DNA from: Antedon mediterranea | Lineage: Eukaryota > Echinodermata > Crinoidea > Comatulida > Antedonidae | Assembly: GCF_964355755.1 (NCBI RefSeq) | Contig: NC_092672.1 | Coordinates: forward strand, 248,001 to 312,000 | Length of the DNA: 64,000 bases | Direction: 5' to 3' | Shown: in pieces, positions 1 to 10,760 of the stretch | How the letters are laid out: the number at the start of each line of letters is the position of its first letter | Numbering within the stretch: position 1 is the first letter of the stretch | Notes under the pieces: model-generated | Databases searched by the model: none | What the model was told of the DNA's origin: nothing | The model's input: the letters and a program-made list of their open reading frames with translations, nothing else | Position numbers and translations under genes: made by a program

Positions 1-87
1 AAAATAATGGAATTGATGTATTAAGCAGATTCCTAATTGGATTTGTCTAATATAGTATCAGGGAAATATCACCCTGTACATAGTGAA

Positions 88-389
88 CTAATACTCTTAG
101 TTTTCACATCTGCATAAATTGTTACCAACTTGTACCAATAATATTTTCAAACATGCATACGCGGACCTTGCGCTATTTGATTACTATGATTGGTCAGTTA
201 ATACCAGGGCAATACATGCGCGCGCAGTAAGAACTCGGAACATCTCGGAACAAAAACACAGTCCTCTGTCCTTGAGATTTCACAGGGGACCCCTGTGAAA
301 TCTCGAGAGAAAATTTTCTTCACGCTATGCAAACCTAGTTACAACTTGTAACAAGTTGTTACAATTTGCAGATGTGAATAGGGTATTAG
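88..389. mobile_element. Foldback/MITE-like element with ~40 bp imperfect terminal inverted repeats
   Basis: The left arm (about 88-137, containing TTTTCACATCTGCA) is the inverse of the right arm (about 345-389, containing TGCAGATGTGAA). Near the centre, about 274-306, is a second, almost perfect palindrome with arms GAGATTTCACAGGGG and CCCCTGTGAAATCTC around one base. There is no coding capacity. It looks like a non-autonomous DNA transposon; the family is not recognised. Confidence 0.6.
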
Positions 390-550
390 CTTTATATAAT
401 GCAACTAATAAGTATCATGAGTGTATTATTACTGCGAGGTGTTTTCTTGATTGATTGTAACATTAAAATGGTACTATCAATGAGTACTATTATAAAAGTA
501 ATTGATTAGCATACATATTCATCATTGATAATTTTAACTTGTTTTATAAG

Positions 551-2649
551 GATGCAGATGGGGATACACCACTACATGTTGCCATTAACAAAAATCAAGA
601 TAAAGTTATAGAAGTCATGCTGAAATCACCTAAGGTTGACATAAGTGTGAGCAATGGAAGAGGTTTTAATACCTTACAGTATGCTGCACTCAGAGGGTGC
701 ACTAAGTAAGTACTAAGTCATGCTGAAATCACCTAAGGTTGACATAAGTGTGAGCAATGGAAGAGGTTTTAATACCTTACAGTATGCTGCACTCAGAGGG
801 TGCACTAAGTAAGTACTAAGTCATGCTTAAATCACTTAAGGTTGACATAAGTGTGAGCAATGGAAGAGGTTTTAATACCTTACAGTATGCTGCACTCAGA
901 GGGTGCACTAAGTAAGTACTAAGTCATGCTTAAATCACTTAAGGTTGACATAAGTGTGAGCAATGGAAAAGGTTTTAATACCTTACAGTATGCTGCACTC
1001 AGAGGGTGCACTAAGTAAGTACTAAGTCATGCTTAAATCACTTAAGGTTGACATAAGTGTGAGCAATGGAAGAGGTTTTAATACCTTACAGTATGCTGCA
1101 CTCAGGGGGTGCACTAAGTAAGTACTAAGTCTTGCTTAAATCACTTAAGGTTGACATTAGTGTAAGTGATGCTTAAATCATTAATTTTTGTACTTAAATT
1201 TTCCAGAGCGGTTGAACTTATTTTGTCGCAAACAGAAGGCAAACAATTAGTAAACAGTAAAAAGAAAGATGGCTTCACAGCTCTGCATGTTGCCGCTGTA
1301 AATGACCATGTAGAAGTTGCTAAACTTCTCATACAAAAGGTAACGATTTTAATTTGGTTTTTATTGATCTTATCATTTTGTATTACTTAGTTGGAATTGA
1401 AAACAATTCTAATGTCAAATGGCAGATACAGAATTAGTACTACCATTGCAAATTATCAACATACTCTCTTTCTTAACATGTGCAGGGTAAAGCAGATTTG
1501 GAAATTAAAAATAACAAAGGGGCAACACCATTAATGTGTGCTGTGGATGAATTTCATGTTAAAGTTGTTGGTGTGTTGGTTGAAGCAGGGTCAAATGTCA
1601 ACTGCACGGACAATGATGGTGATACGTGCCTACACAATTTAATGATAAAGAATACAATCAATGACCTGCAAGGGTCGTTGTCAGGTGAAGATGACATAAT
1701 GCGCTCAGTAAGCCATCATTTTATTTCTATATAATAGACAACATTTATTTTAAATTAAAACTTTTAGAATTGATTGTTACATGGGTTACAATGTCTATAC
1801 TTCAATTCACCCTTATAATTCTTCATTATCAGTATATTTCGGTATATTCAACTGCCACACTTTAGTGGCATTGTATATTTATATCCAATCTAACCTCAGC
1901 ATACTATAAAAACACCAGTGACAGTGACAACCAATCACACTGAGACATTTCCTTTGAATTGAATACTAACTATTTTACTCAATCAAAGTGTATGAATATT
2001 TTAAGGAAATGAAAATAATTTTGAACAATTTTAAAAATGTTAGTGGTTATTCTTTTCCTTAAGCTCTGTCAAACTAGTTTGACAAAAAAAAAGTGTGATG
2101 TGCCCAAATATGGTAGTGATGTGACATCATCATGCCCATTATTGGCACATCACAATTTTTTTCACAAAGATTGATAGTGTGAACAGAGTTTAACTTGACA
2201 TTTTAATTTGTATAATTATATATATATTATTTCACTGCCTCAGCTTAGGGCTGTAGTTGGTGGCATACTTAATACACATTCAGAATCCAAACCAGATGAC
2301 GGTTTTGATATAGCCGGATATTTAGTTGCGAATGGAGCCAACCTGCAACTGAAGAATAAAAAGGGTAAAACTGCCCTTGATCTTAATAAAAATCCCAAGG
2401 TTGAGAAAATGCTCCTTCTTGTCCAACAGCAACAATGGTAAGTATATTTATTTACTACACCATTGTTGTAGAATAGTGGTGGTGGTGCACTCTGAATATT
2501 TTAATTTGTTTAACTATTTTCCAACAACAGAAGTGTTATTGCAGCTATATACTGTACTTCACAAGCATTGTAAAATGGTTAGGTTTGTTTTTTAGATTTG
2601 TGTAAATAACAATATTTTTGTCATTTTCAGGCAGCAAAGTCTCAAGTAA
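551..2649 (+). CDS. Mind-bomb-like ankyrin-repeat protein, 3' part (5 exons), lacking the RING end
   Basis: Five exons join in frame: 551-705, 1207-1339, 1486-1707, 2244-2437 and 2631-2649 (TAA). They give about 240 residues; the N-terminus lies to the left. All junctions are GT/AG and the phases agree (2, 0, 0, 2). The protein is consecutive ankyrin repeats with signatures [38 protein letters not shown] and DGDTCLHNL. It closes with [20 protein letters not shown]. Order and wording closely follow the last ankyrin repeats of the Mind bomb E3 ubiquitin ligases (MIB1/MIB2), which promote Notch-ligand endocytosis. In MIB proteins these repeats lead into RING fingers. Here the reading frame instead ends at WQQSLK-stop, followed by AATAAA at 2693-2698. 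It is therefore a RING-less paralogue, an isoform, or a truncated gene. The first visible exon is copied in the following intron (see repeat). Confidence 0.8.
615..1170 (+). repeat. 103-bp tandem repeat copying an exon 3' part and its splice donor (about 5 copies)
   Basis: The sequence starting GTTGACATAAGTGTGAGC recurs at 635, 738, 841, 944, 1047 and (degenerate) 1150, an exact 103-bp step. The first copy is the end of a real ankyrin exon, and each full copy carries the donor GTAAGTACT. Because 103 is not a multiple of 3, the copies cannot be read through in frame. Confidence 0.92.
2061..2191. mobile_element. MITE copy 1, termini AAGCTCTGTC...GAACAGAGTTT
   Basis: About 130 bp with inverted ends and a core GTGTGATGTGCCCAAATATG. 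Two further copies lie at 16066-16192 and 48028-48191. The ends sit on TTAA or TTAA-like tetranucleotides, which suggests a piggyBac-type target. It is located in an intron of the ankyrin gene. Confidence 0.7.
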
Positions 2650-2699
2650 CCTGTCTGTGTCACTGGAGTGAACCTCAATATAATGTATTCTTAATAAAT

Positions 2700-3288
2700 A
2701 AACCGTGAATTATTTTAATGATATGATTAATGATATTAGATAGAGCTCTTTTGTAATAATAAACAATTATAGTTTTCAGTTCATAAAAATATGTAGGATA
2801 AAAGTGACTGCAAATAACGAGAGGGAAGCCATGATTCGATGTTTTTATCTTTATTTAAATAATAATCAAACGTTGAATCATGTCGGATAACATTTTGATT
2901 TTAACAAATTCATTATTAATAATATATTATTATTATTATTACATTAGAAGTTGTTATTGGTTTAGTTGTAATTATGCTTGGTAATGACTGCTGTTTAATC
3001 ACATCTTGACTCAGAATATGCAATTATGAAATAGAAGCATTCCTTATAAAGGTATTTAAAAACATGACTTTTAGTTACTGTAAATATGGTAGTTCATCAT
3101 AATGTTCTGAATAGTAACATTATATCCTATTCATATTTTATCTTTGTAAATAATTATATGAAGCATTTGTGATTAATGTTCGCATCCCACTTGTGCATAT
3201 TCTGATCCAAATAATCTCTTCTTTTTCTGGGAATTTTTGGGTTTAATAATCAAGTGTTAGCTTAAGTCACTGTCACTATGTTAAGATT
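2700..3288. other. Non-coding AT-rich spacer
   Basis: This is the downstream flank of the ankyrin gene after its poly(A) signal. I see simple AT-rich sequence with short TTATTA runs and no gene. Confidence 0.6.
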
Positions 3289-3427
3289 AGTTCCCACTAC
3301 AGACGCAATACAAGGACGTATAATGTGATGGATAAAGTGATGGATTATTCGAACAGTCGGTTATCATTGGTCAACACGCTTACGTTGCCTCTACGTCCTC
3401 GCGTTGCGTCTTAAGCTTTGTTCCCAC
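3289..3427. mobile_element. Degenerate MITE of the TTCCCACTA...GACGCA family
   Basis: The left end TTCCCACTACAGACGCA and the right-hand part CGTCCTCGCGTTGCGTC are inverted relatives of one another. The core contains ATTGGTCAACACGCTTACG. It matches the better preserved copy at 3529-3678; its right terminus is blurred by a second TTCCCACT at about 3421. Confidence 0.55.
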
Positions 3428-3528
3428 TGTAAAAACAGACTAAAAACTAATTGTCATCCTCTGCGTCTACTCTGTGACTTCGTTTTTGTACGGTTTTCAA
3501 ATTTGGTTTTGTTCCTCTTCTCCATATT

Positions 3529-3678
3529 TTGGTTCCCACTAGAGACGCAGCACAAGGACGTAACCAACGTAAGTGAGTAAACCAATCACAAGCGACGGAT
3601 TATTCGAACTGTCGCTGGTCATTGGTCAACACACTTGCATTGCGTTTACGTCCTTGCGTTAGTCTTAGTGGGAACCAA
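3529..3678. mobile_element. MITE, ends TTGGTTCCCACTA...TAGTGGGAACCAA
   Basis: A 150-bp element with good terminal inverted repeats (TTGGTTCCCACTAGAGACGC against GCGTTAGTCTTAGTGGGAACCAA). It has a central CCAATCACAAGCG/ATTGGTCAACAC dyad and no coding capacity. Relatives lie at 3289-3427 and 18531-18671. Confidence 0.75.
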
Positions 3679-3976
3679 GCTTTACGTTGCGTACTAATGA
3701 ATGAGTTTGAACTGTTTAAGTACTAGACCTGATAATGTGCTGCTGCAAACGTTATTCTTATTGCAAAGACTTTCAGTTAGTATTTTGTTAATCGTTAAAA
3801 TATATATGAAATGTAGATTTATATAAGATAAATAGATCAGCGTACGTACTGTATAACAGTAGCCTAGATCTGCAATAAAAACAATTTGATACAGAACTTA
3901 TGTCAACATTATTGTCAAGTCTTTGTTTAATGTGTTTTTTATCATCATTTATGTTTTCTTTACCAGAGTGCACATC

Positions 3977-5272
3977 TTAAAGATTTCCCCAAAAACATTA
4001 AAAGTGAAGATTAATTAAATCATACTTGAATGTCATATTGTAGTTTTAGTAGTTAAAGTTAATTCCGTATAAAAAAATCAGGAATAAATTATAATAATGT
4101 TTTAAGAATGAATAAATGCATAGTTAAAATAAACCAAAAACCTCATTGGCTGGCAGCTAATTTGACGTTCTTTCAGATAAATGCATTTTTTTTTCGATCC
4201 CGATTTGGTCAAAGTTGATTTACTATGTGGCATTAAGATTGCAAGTTCAACAAACATTTATTAAGAAATATTTTTCAGGGGACTATAATCTATCTTTAAA
4301 GTTATTCGGAAGACATCCACTATATTTTATAGTTTACTGTTTTAAAGTAATAGCCGGAATCCCGATCGACGTCGCCGTAGTTGGATGTTTTACCGAAATA
4401 ACGGGATTTTAACGGATTATCCGTCCGATTTCATCAACGAATCGGATAGATTTTTATTTAAGGACCATATCAATGCCGTACAGTCCGGATCTAACTTCTG
4501 ATAGCTCACACCGAACGTGCAGTTTTTGGAATTATTGGCGTGGTCAGTAGAAAGAGGTGCTGTCACCTGTTCACACCCATTTTCTTCCCTTCATTGTGTT
4601 TGTGCAAATAGCCTCTCAGTACGTGGCCTACAATAACATAAAACATATACATATGTGGATCTGGGGCAAGTGGGCCATTTATAATTGCAGTTAATGAATT
4701 AAGTTATTCACTTCCGGAAAAAACGGGGAAAAAAAGAAAACAGTGATTTATATTTATTAAAAGGGAAAAAATGAATAAAAACAATGATTTACCCACTTAT
4801 AGGCGGCCTAAGGGCGGAAAACAAATGTTCACTTTAATTACATTTTTTTTTCAGAAATACATTTTTTTTTTCGATCAATTGTTGTCAAAATGTATAACTA
4901 AGCATACACTACATTATGGCATATTCAACCAACCAAAAAAACATTTTCATTAAAGATGTATTGTCCCCCTGAAAAAAATATTAATTTAAAAAAAAATTTT
5001 TATTGAGTATCCTATTTTAATGTAACATAATAGTTATCCACTTTGACCAAAAATTGGATCTAAAAAATCTATTTACCTAAAAATGTAATTTAAAGCAAAA
5101 ATGGTCAAATTGGCTGCCAGCCAATGGATTTTTGGTTGAATTTAAACCATTAATTTTTTTCATTTTAACATGACTTTTTTCGGGTTTTTTTCTATTGAAT
5201 TGATTAACTTCATTAAAACTACAAAATAACATATTCAAAGTCTGATTTTTTTGGGGGACATTACATTTTTAA
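3977..5272. mobile_element. Long-TIR element flanked by TTAA, with a nested related end
   Basis: The left arm (about 3977-4166) and right arm (about 5104-5272) are imperfect inverted copies over roughly 170-190 bp. Examples are ATTGGCTGGCAGC at about 4145 against GCTGCCAGCCAAT at about 5113. Both outer edges are TTAA. Inside, at 4950, lies TTAAAGATGTATTGTCCCC, the same terminus as the element at 28064-28617. The 4950-5272 segment is thus a related shorter unit sharing the right end. No intact transposase is seen. It is probably a piggyBac-type non-autonomous element. Confidence 0.55.
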
Positions 5273-6625
5273 GAAAAAAAAATATGTACTGTAGGCCTAT
5301 GTCTAATTATTATCTTTTTGAATATTATTATCGATGGTGTGACAAATAAAACGAAATTTTCATCGAGATAGTTTTTACACACATTTTTCAGTATTACATA
5401 CATTACGACTGTATTCAAAGGCTAACTCGTAACGCCAAACCCGTATGACAGATGACGTCATTGTCGATATCGCCATTAGTACAATTTTTCTGTCTGGGTG
5501 GAGAGTATTTAGCCGGTAAAATCTTCCAAATATACCAAAAATGTAAGTTATTGAGCGTTTAGAACGCAAAAGCTTGAAATGTTTTTGTTAGGAATTACGT
5601 ATGTGAAAGTATGTATGTCTAACGTGGATATAAAAGTGTTTATTTTGACAGACAAATTGTTTCTGAGCCGAGAGCTGGATCGACTACAGAGTGTGCTGAG
5701 AGAGAAAAGGAGGCGTTCAGATCTGTGGTTGTTGTTGTATGAAGAGACCGATCGCGCCGCCCTGTTTACACACAAAAACAACGTACACAATACTATAAAT
5801 AATGTATTTAGGATTGTTTTTTTTTTTCATTGCTGTGTCATACGATTTTGTTAAAAGATATATTGGTTTTTGCGCGTTTTCACATTGATTTAATTTAATA
5901 ATAATATAAAGCAACCGAGTATCAAAAACAAATGAAGCAGTAGGCTCCTACACACAATTTTTTCTTAATAATTATTATATATAATATTATTTATAATATG
6001 TTGTTAATTATTATATCATCAAAACAACCTACAAAGATTACAATAACATGGATAAAAGTACCAAAACCATAAATGCAACCAAATGTATTTATTAAATCAA
6101 TTTACAATTAGGCCTAGATCTACTGTATTTTTTTTATAAATCTTTATTGTGCTTGAGAGATAATTGTGTGAATGATGATTATTAGTGTAATGCTTACTCA
6201 TTAAGAGTTTAGTGCTGGTTTTGTACATCACATGCTTTTCTAATCAAAACCTCAGTTTTGTGACTCACAAAGAGGAATTCAGCTATCAATACTAAGTATT
6301 ATCAAAAGATTTGTACTTAAATCTTTGCTGGGTATCAGAGCAAAACATACCTGTATTAGGCCTTACGGTGAAGATGAAAACATTTTTTCTTGTTCCTCAT
6401 TAAGCATAATAAGTGAACTCTCTTGATTCATATACATAAAAATAAATTAATCACGTATTAAAAAGTTCCACGAAAATTTTCCTGACATTTTAAAGAAATC
6501 TTGATTTTAAAAGTATAAAAGAATATATTTTCGCAGTTGCCATTTTGTATCACATGACATCAGTTAAACCAATCATACGCGACGTTTAGGCAGCAGACGT
6601 CAAAATCACACGATGTAAACACGAA
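5273..6625. other. Intergenic region upstream of the seven-exon gene
   Basis: AT-rich with no convincing gene. A short open frame at 5579-5854 has weak coding appearance. Just before the start codon at 6626 is GCAGACGTCAAAAT, which contains the CRE-like core GACGTCA and may belong to the promoter. Confidence 0.4.
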
Positions 6626-9600
6626 ATGGCGTCCGACGAGGAAGGATCTTCTCGCTCAGACAAAGTAAAGTTGAAATGTTTTTTCCAAATTTACAAGCAT
6701 TCAAATGAAATTATCAGTCCAATTACTGAGATTCGATGGAATAAAGTGTTGCTCTGTTCAAAGAGTTGGATAAAATTAGATGGAGACGGCAAGGAAATCG
6801 CCATACATTTGACGGAGCTTGGTATGTCTGATGAAGGTAAATCGTTTGACGATGTCGTACGCGAGCATCCAGGCTTAGGTTTTCATGCTACCTGTTACAG
6901 GCGATATACTGATACATCTCGACTAAAAAAGGTAATATTTGGTTTATTATTATCAGAATACTCTAAGAGTTAATAATATAGTTAAATGATACAGTATATA
7001 GGGTGCTGCTGCACTTACTTATAGATCTATATTGTGCCCTTAGTTTCTGTGCTTGGTTGTTGATTGGGCTTTCTACTAGTACCAGTACTACTACGTAGGC
7101 CTAGGGGATTAGGCTAAGTTGAGCCGCCGACAAGTTGAGCCGCCGCCAGAAAAACGTTATTTTCTATGAAACGCCAAATGCTTACTTTCGCCGGTGCTCG
7201 TTTCTATTTAATAGAAGTTCTATTTATATTAATTATTAGATATAACGATGTATATTCCAAAGTTTATAGATCACGGTTTTTAGTATATATTATTAAATAT
7301 TATAATTAAAGAGAAATAATTATGAATTATCTGACTTGTAGATTCCAAAATATAAGGCCTAAAACATGACCGAAAATGATCGTTTTTAGCCAAAAATTAC
7401 GTAAACATGTTGCCCCCTTAGGCGGCAGTTGTATGAACTAGGCCTACTCCATTTTTCGGTAAAATAATTGCATAAAATCACCGTTTTTTAGTAAAATATT
7501 TTGTGTATTAACATTGTAAAATTCAATAAAATATGATATTATTATTAAAAGATAGTAGATAAAAAACAATAATTATTTAACCTCATTCGAAGAGTATCAA
7601 TACTCTATTAGTCCTGAGAGACAACGTGATTTTACGCGAGAAAAATATTATGGAGTGCACTGCATTTTTACCTTGAAAGATTAAAAACAATTAAATTATT
7701 AAATATGACTACTTTCCTTTGCTGTGTTGTTATGGCGGTTCAAACCGACAAAATTGTAGTATGTAATTATTATTTATTTTCATGACACAATAAACCTAAA
7801 GACCATGAACTTATGTACTAGGACACCCCTCTATCACTACGCGAAATGTCGTAAAAGACGCACTGGGCGTTTCATAGAAATTACCGGCGGCTCAACTTGT
7901 CGGCGGCCCAACCGGTCATATCCCGGCCTAGGCCCTAGGCCTAGGCCATATTATATTATACAGTATATATTATTCAGTAGGCTACAAAATTAATTTTAGT
8001 TAAATACCAATATAGGCTCTATATAAGACAAAATAAAATGCTGTATAAATTAATTATACGTTGAAATTGATGTTTAGGCTGAAACAAGAGTTGCCAAAAA
8101 GAGATCCCAAGCAGGAGACAGTGAGAGCCCAGATGAGCCACCAGTTAAGAGGGCCAAGCATTTTTTGAGAAGTAGTTCAGCCACAGCAATGGTTCAAAAA
8201 GCCACAATTTTGCCAAAGAAATGTATCATTTGTAAATTGCAAGACAAATTAGTGACGATCCAAGGCAAAAGAGGTCATGATAAATTAAGAAAGGCTTTAA
8301 CAGATGATGCAGGTAATTATTTGAAGAAAAAAAATTCACTTGTTATTGTTGTTTCTCCTATCCTTGAAATTTGTAAACATATGGTTAATTAATCAATCTG
8401 CTTTCTAATCCCCATCCTATAATGAGTTTTGCAGGCTCAACTGATGTAATCCAATTAGAAAACCTTCCTACTGTACAGCATAATGAGGTGTTCCAGGACA
8501 TTTCTTCCATGTGAACCTTTGCTATATAGTGTAATCATGGAGCTATACATTTTATATCTCCATGCTGTAGTTATGCATAACAAAATATCATTTCAATCAT
8601 TTAGGAATTACACACTATTGCTTTTGTTGATTTGATTTATGACAGGAATGTTGCGAAAAGCTGCAGAAATGAGAGAGGACCAAAGTATTTTAAAAGACAT
8701 TCGAGGCAAAAGCTGTGCTTGTATTGAAGTGCGATATCATGACCAATGTTACAAAAACTACACCAAAATAGTTGTTAATTCACGTAAACGACATGATTCT
8801 GGAAAGTGAGTAAAACGTAACTTTCTAAAACTCTGTTGGTTTTTTAAATTTACATTTTAAATTTTTTTTTTATTTGCTTCAGTCTAAATGTTGAATTTTT
8901 AAACACCAAAATCTATAAAATATTAAAATATATTTTAATAATACAGTATTTATTATTATTTACAGGGAATTGGAAAGTGTTTTTTTAACATATAAGCAAA
9001 GCTATAAGGTATTTTGCAGAGATGTAATTGATAAACGGTTACAGTATGGACAGGAGATACTAAGACTCGCAAAACTCCAAAAGCTTTTCATGAAATCAAT
9101 TGAAAAAACAGAAAAAGTTTACTTGTCAACTATAAGGTAGGCTGTCGATCCCTTCTTAAAAACGATGAAATAATTTTGTAATATTTTTGAGATCCAGTTA
9201 CTGTAATAATTTCTTCATTTTATCTGTGTTACAATTAATTATAATCAATTAATGTGTTATTTATAGATCAGACGTGTTGAAGAAGAAGCTCAGGATGGAT
9301 TATCCTAACCTAATTTTTCATTCACCCACAAGAAGGTTAGTTGCTTAGTGTGTTTATATTAAATGATTATTTCACCAGGGATAATTAAAAAAAAAAATCT
9401 TTTTGTGGATTGGTCAAACTAAATATTTTATTTATTTTTTCTTAATTAGAAATGAATCAGTTCTGGTGTACTTTAGCAATGTATCCCCAGGATTTGTGGC
9501 TGATCCATTTTTGTCATCAGGAAAAAGTACAACGGAGACAGATGAATCATCAAAGTATGACATAGATATTCCAACTACTTCTACAACACACGAAATCTCC

Positions 9601-10186
9601 ACTGATGGTGACAATAGAGACAAACTAAGGACTCTATATTTTGCAGGTACGGTTAAAATACAATAACTTGTATATATTGGTTTATTTTTAAATAACAACA
9701 ATAAATGTTATTGCATAATTAAGGAAATGCTGTGGATCAAAGAGGTGAAAGCTGTATGCACTCAAAAAACAAAACTGTTATGATAGTAAGTGGTGTCGAT
9801 CATAAATGCTGTACACAATACAGTATATGCTTTATATAAATTTATTATTACTATGTTTCATTCACCCAATGCTATAAAATGTACTTGCAGGTACGATAGT
9901 AAATAATGCCATCAAATCAAACAAAGGTATGCAGAGTGAATGGCCTCCAAGAGCAGCGGACATTAATGATGTTGACATATCTGAAATTGTGCCATATGAG
10001 TTGTTTAATCTAATCGCAAAGTGTGTTGGTGCTGCAGAAGATACTATACAAACCTCATTTTCAGATGTTACTGAAGAAACTCGAACGAAAATTTTATCGA
10101 TATGCCAGGACATCCTGTACCTTGCTTGGAAAGGAAGAAGGCAGACTCCAAAGTCACTTGCTCTAGGATTAACTGTTCGAGTGTGA
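6626..10186 (+). CDS. Seven-exon gene, unassigned animal protein family with two HxxCY motifs
   Basis: The exons are 6626-6931, 8078-8312, 8646-8805, 8966-9136, 9267-9335, 9450-9646 and 9891-10186 (TGA). All introns are GT/AG and phases agree throughout, giving 477 residues. The start (ATGGCGTCC) opens an acidic, Ser-rich N-terminus. Two segments share a Cys...HxxCY pattern, GFHATCYRRYTD near residue 92 and YHDQCYKNYTK near 217, the second preceded by CIICK. They look like a duplicated zinc-binding module. Between them is a Lys/Arg-rich stretch (KKRSQ, PVKRAK) that could be a nuclear signal. The last exon has the segments PRAADIND, VPYELFNLIAKCVGA and GRRQTPKSLALGL. From memory I associate these with multicopy uncharacterised proteins of corals, lancelets and echinoderms, which usually continue well past this point. 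Here the protein stops two residues later, so it may be shortened. No function is assigned. Confidence 0.8.
7118..7912. mobile_element. Intronic TIR element, ends AGTTGAGCCGCCGACAAG...
   Basis: The left end (GTTGAGCCGCCGACAAGTTG at 7118 onward) is the inverse of the right end (CAACTTGTCGGCGGCCCAAC, about 7893-7912). The inverted similarity continues inward (CTATGAAACGCC against GGGCGTTTCATAG). The interior of about 800 bp is AT-rich and non-coding. It sits in the first intron of the seven-exon gene and explains that intron's length. Confidence 0.65.
8435..8514 (+). other. Possible alternative terminal exon of the seven-exon gene
   Basis: After an acceptor TTTTGCAG at 8427-8434, an open frame continues exon 2 in the correct phase. 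It encodes 26 residues (GSTDVIQLENLPTVQ...) and ends in TGA at 8512-8514. Its composition looks coding. If used, it would make a short protein of about 104 further residues after exon 1, with only the first HxxCY motif and CIICK. No poly(A) signal is obvious nearby, so this is tentative. Confidence 0.35.
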
Positions 10187-10316
10187 ATGAGATGAGTGTG
10201 AAAACAGGACAAGAGAAGAAGAAGAAGAAAAAGAAGACACACCAGACTATGGCATTGAAGATGATGAATTAGACTATGGTGAATTAGACTATGAGGAAGA
10301 TGAATATGAAATATAG
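10187..10316 (+). other. Acidic reading frame downstream of the stop (possible frameshifted tail)
   Basis: Past the TGA at 10184-10186, a different frame reads a run of Glu, then DTPDYGIEDDELDYGELDYE and further acidic residues, closing at a TAG near 10314-10316. One stop and a frame change separate it from the upstream protein. It may be the relic of a longer acidic C-terminus or chance from a GAA-rich stretch. Confidence 0.3.
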
Positions 10317-10439
10317 TTTATACGGTTTTGAATGCAACAAAATCATCATAAAAAGTAACTGTAATGTAATAGGCCTACACTATAACCAATGTGAAACACT
10401 AACCATGGTTATGCAAACAGAAACTGTGAGCATGTGAAT

Positions 10440-10760
10440 AAAAAAAAAGATTTAAAAAAAATGAAAACAAAATGGAAACCATGAGAATATAAATAAATAA
10501 TATAACCATGAGAATATAATAATAAAAACTGTAACCATGAGAATATAAATAAATAATGTAACCACGAGAATATAATAATAAAAACTGTAACCATGAGAAT
10601 ATAAATAAATAATTTAACCATGAGAATATAATAATAAAAACTGTAACCATGAGAATATAAAGAAAAATAGTAACTATGAGAATATAAAGAAATTGTGTAA
10701 CCATTAAAAGAAATTGTGTAACCATGAGAATATAAAGAAAAATATTAACCATGAGAATAA
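10440..10760. repeat. AT-rich minisatellite around AACCATGAGAATATAA
   Basis: The motif AACCATGAGAATATAA recurs about ten times. Two spacer types (AATAAATAAT and TAATAAAAACTGT) alternate to give a composite unit of about 57 bp. It lies directly downstream of the seven-exon gene. Long open frames across it on the minus strand are artefacts of the repeat. Confidence 0.85.

Noticed and set aside
1141-1332. Minus-strand frame opposite the ankyrin exon.
   Set aside because: It is the shadow of the real exon at 1207-1339, whose frame and splice sites are clear.
5579-5854. Open frame with a Leu/Arg-rich segment (LDRLQSVLREKRRRS) like a coiled coil.
   Set aside because: No splice partners or homology recognised; an overlapping frame on the other strand is equally open.
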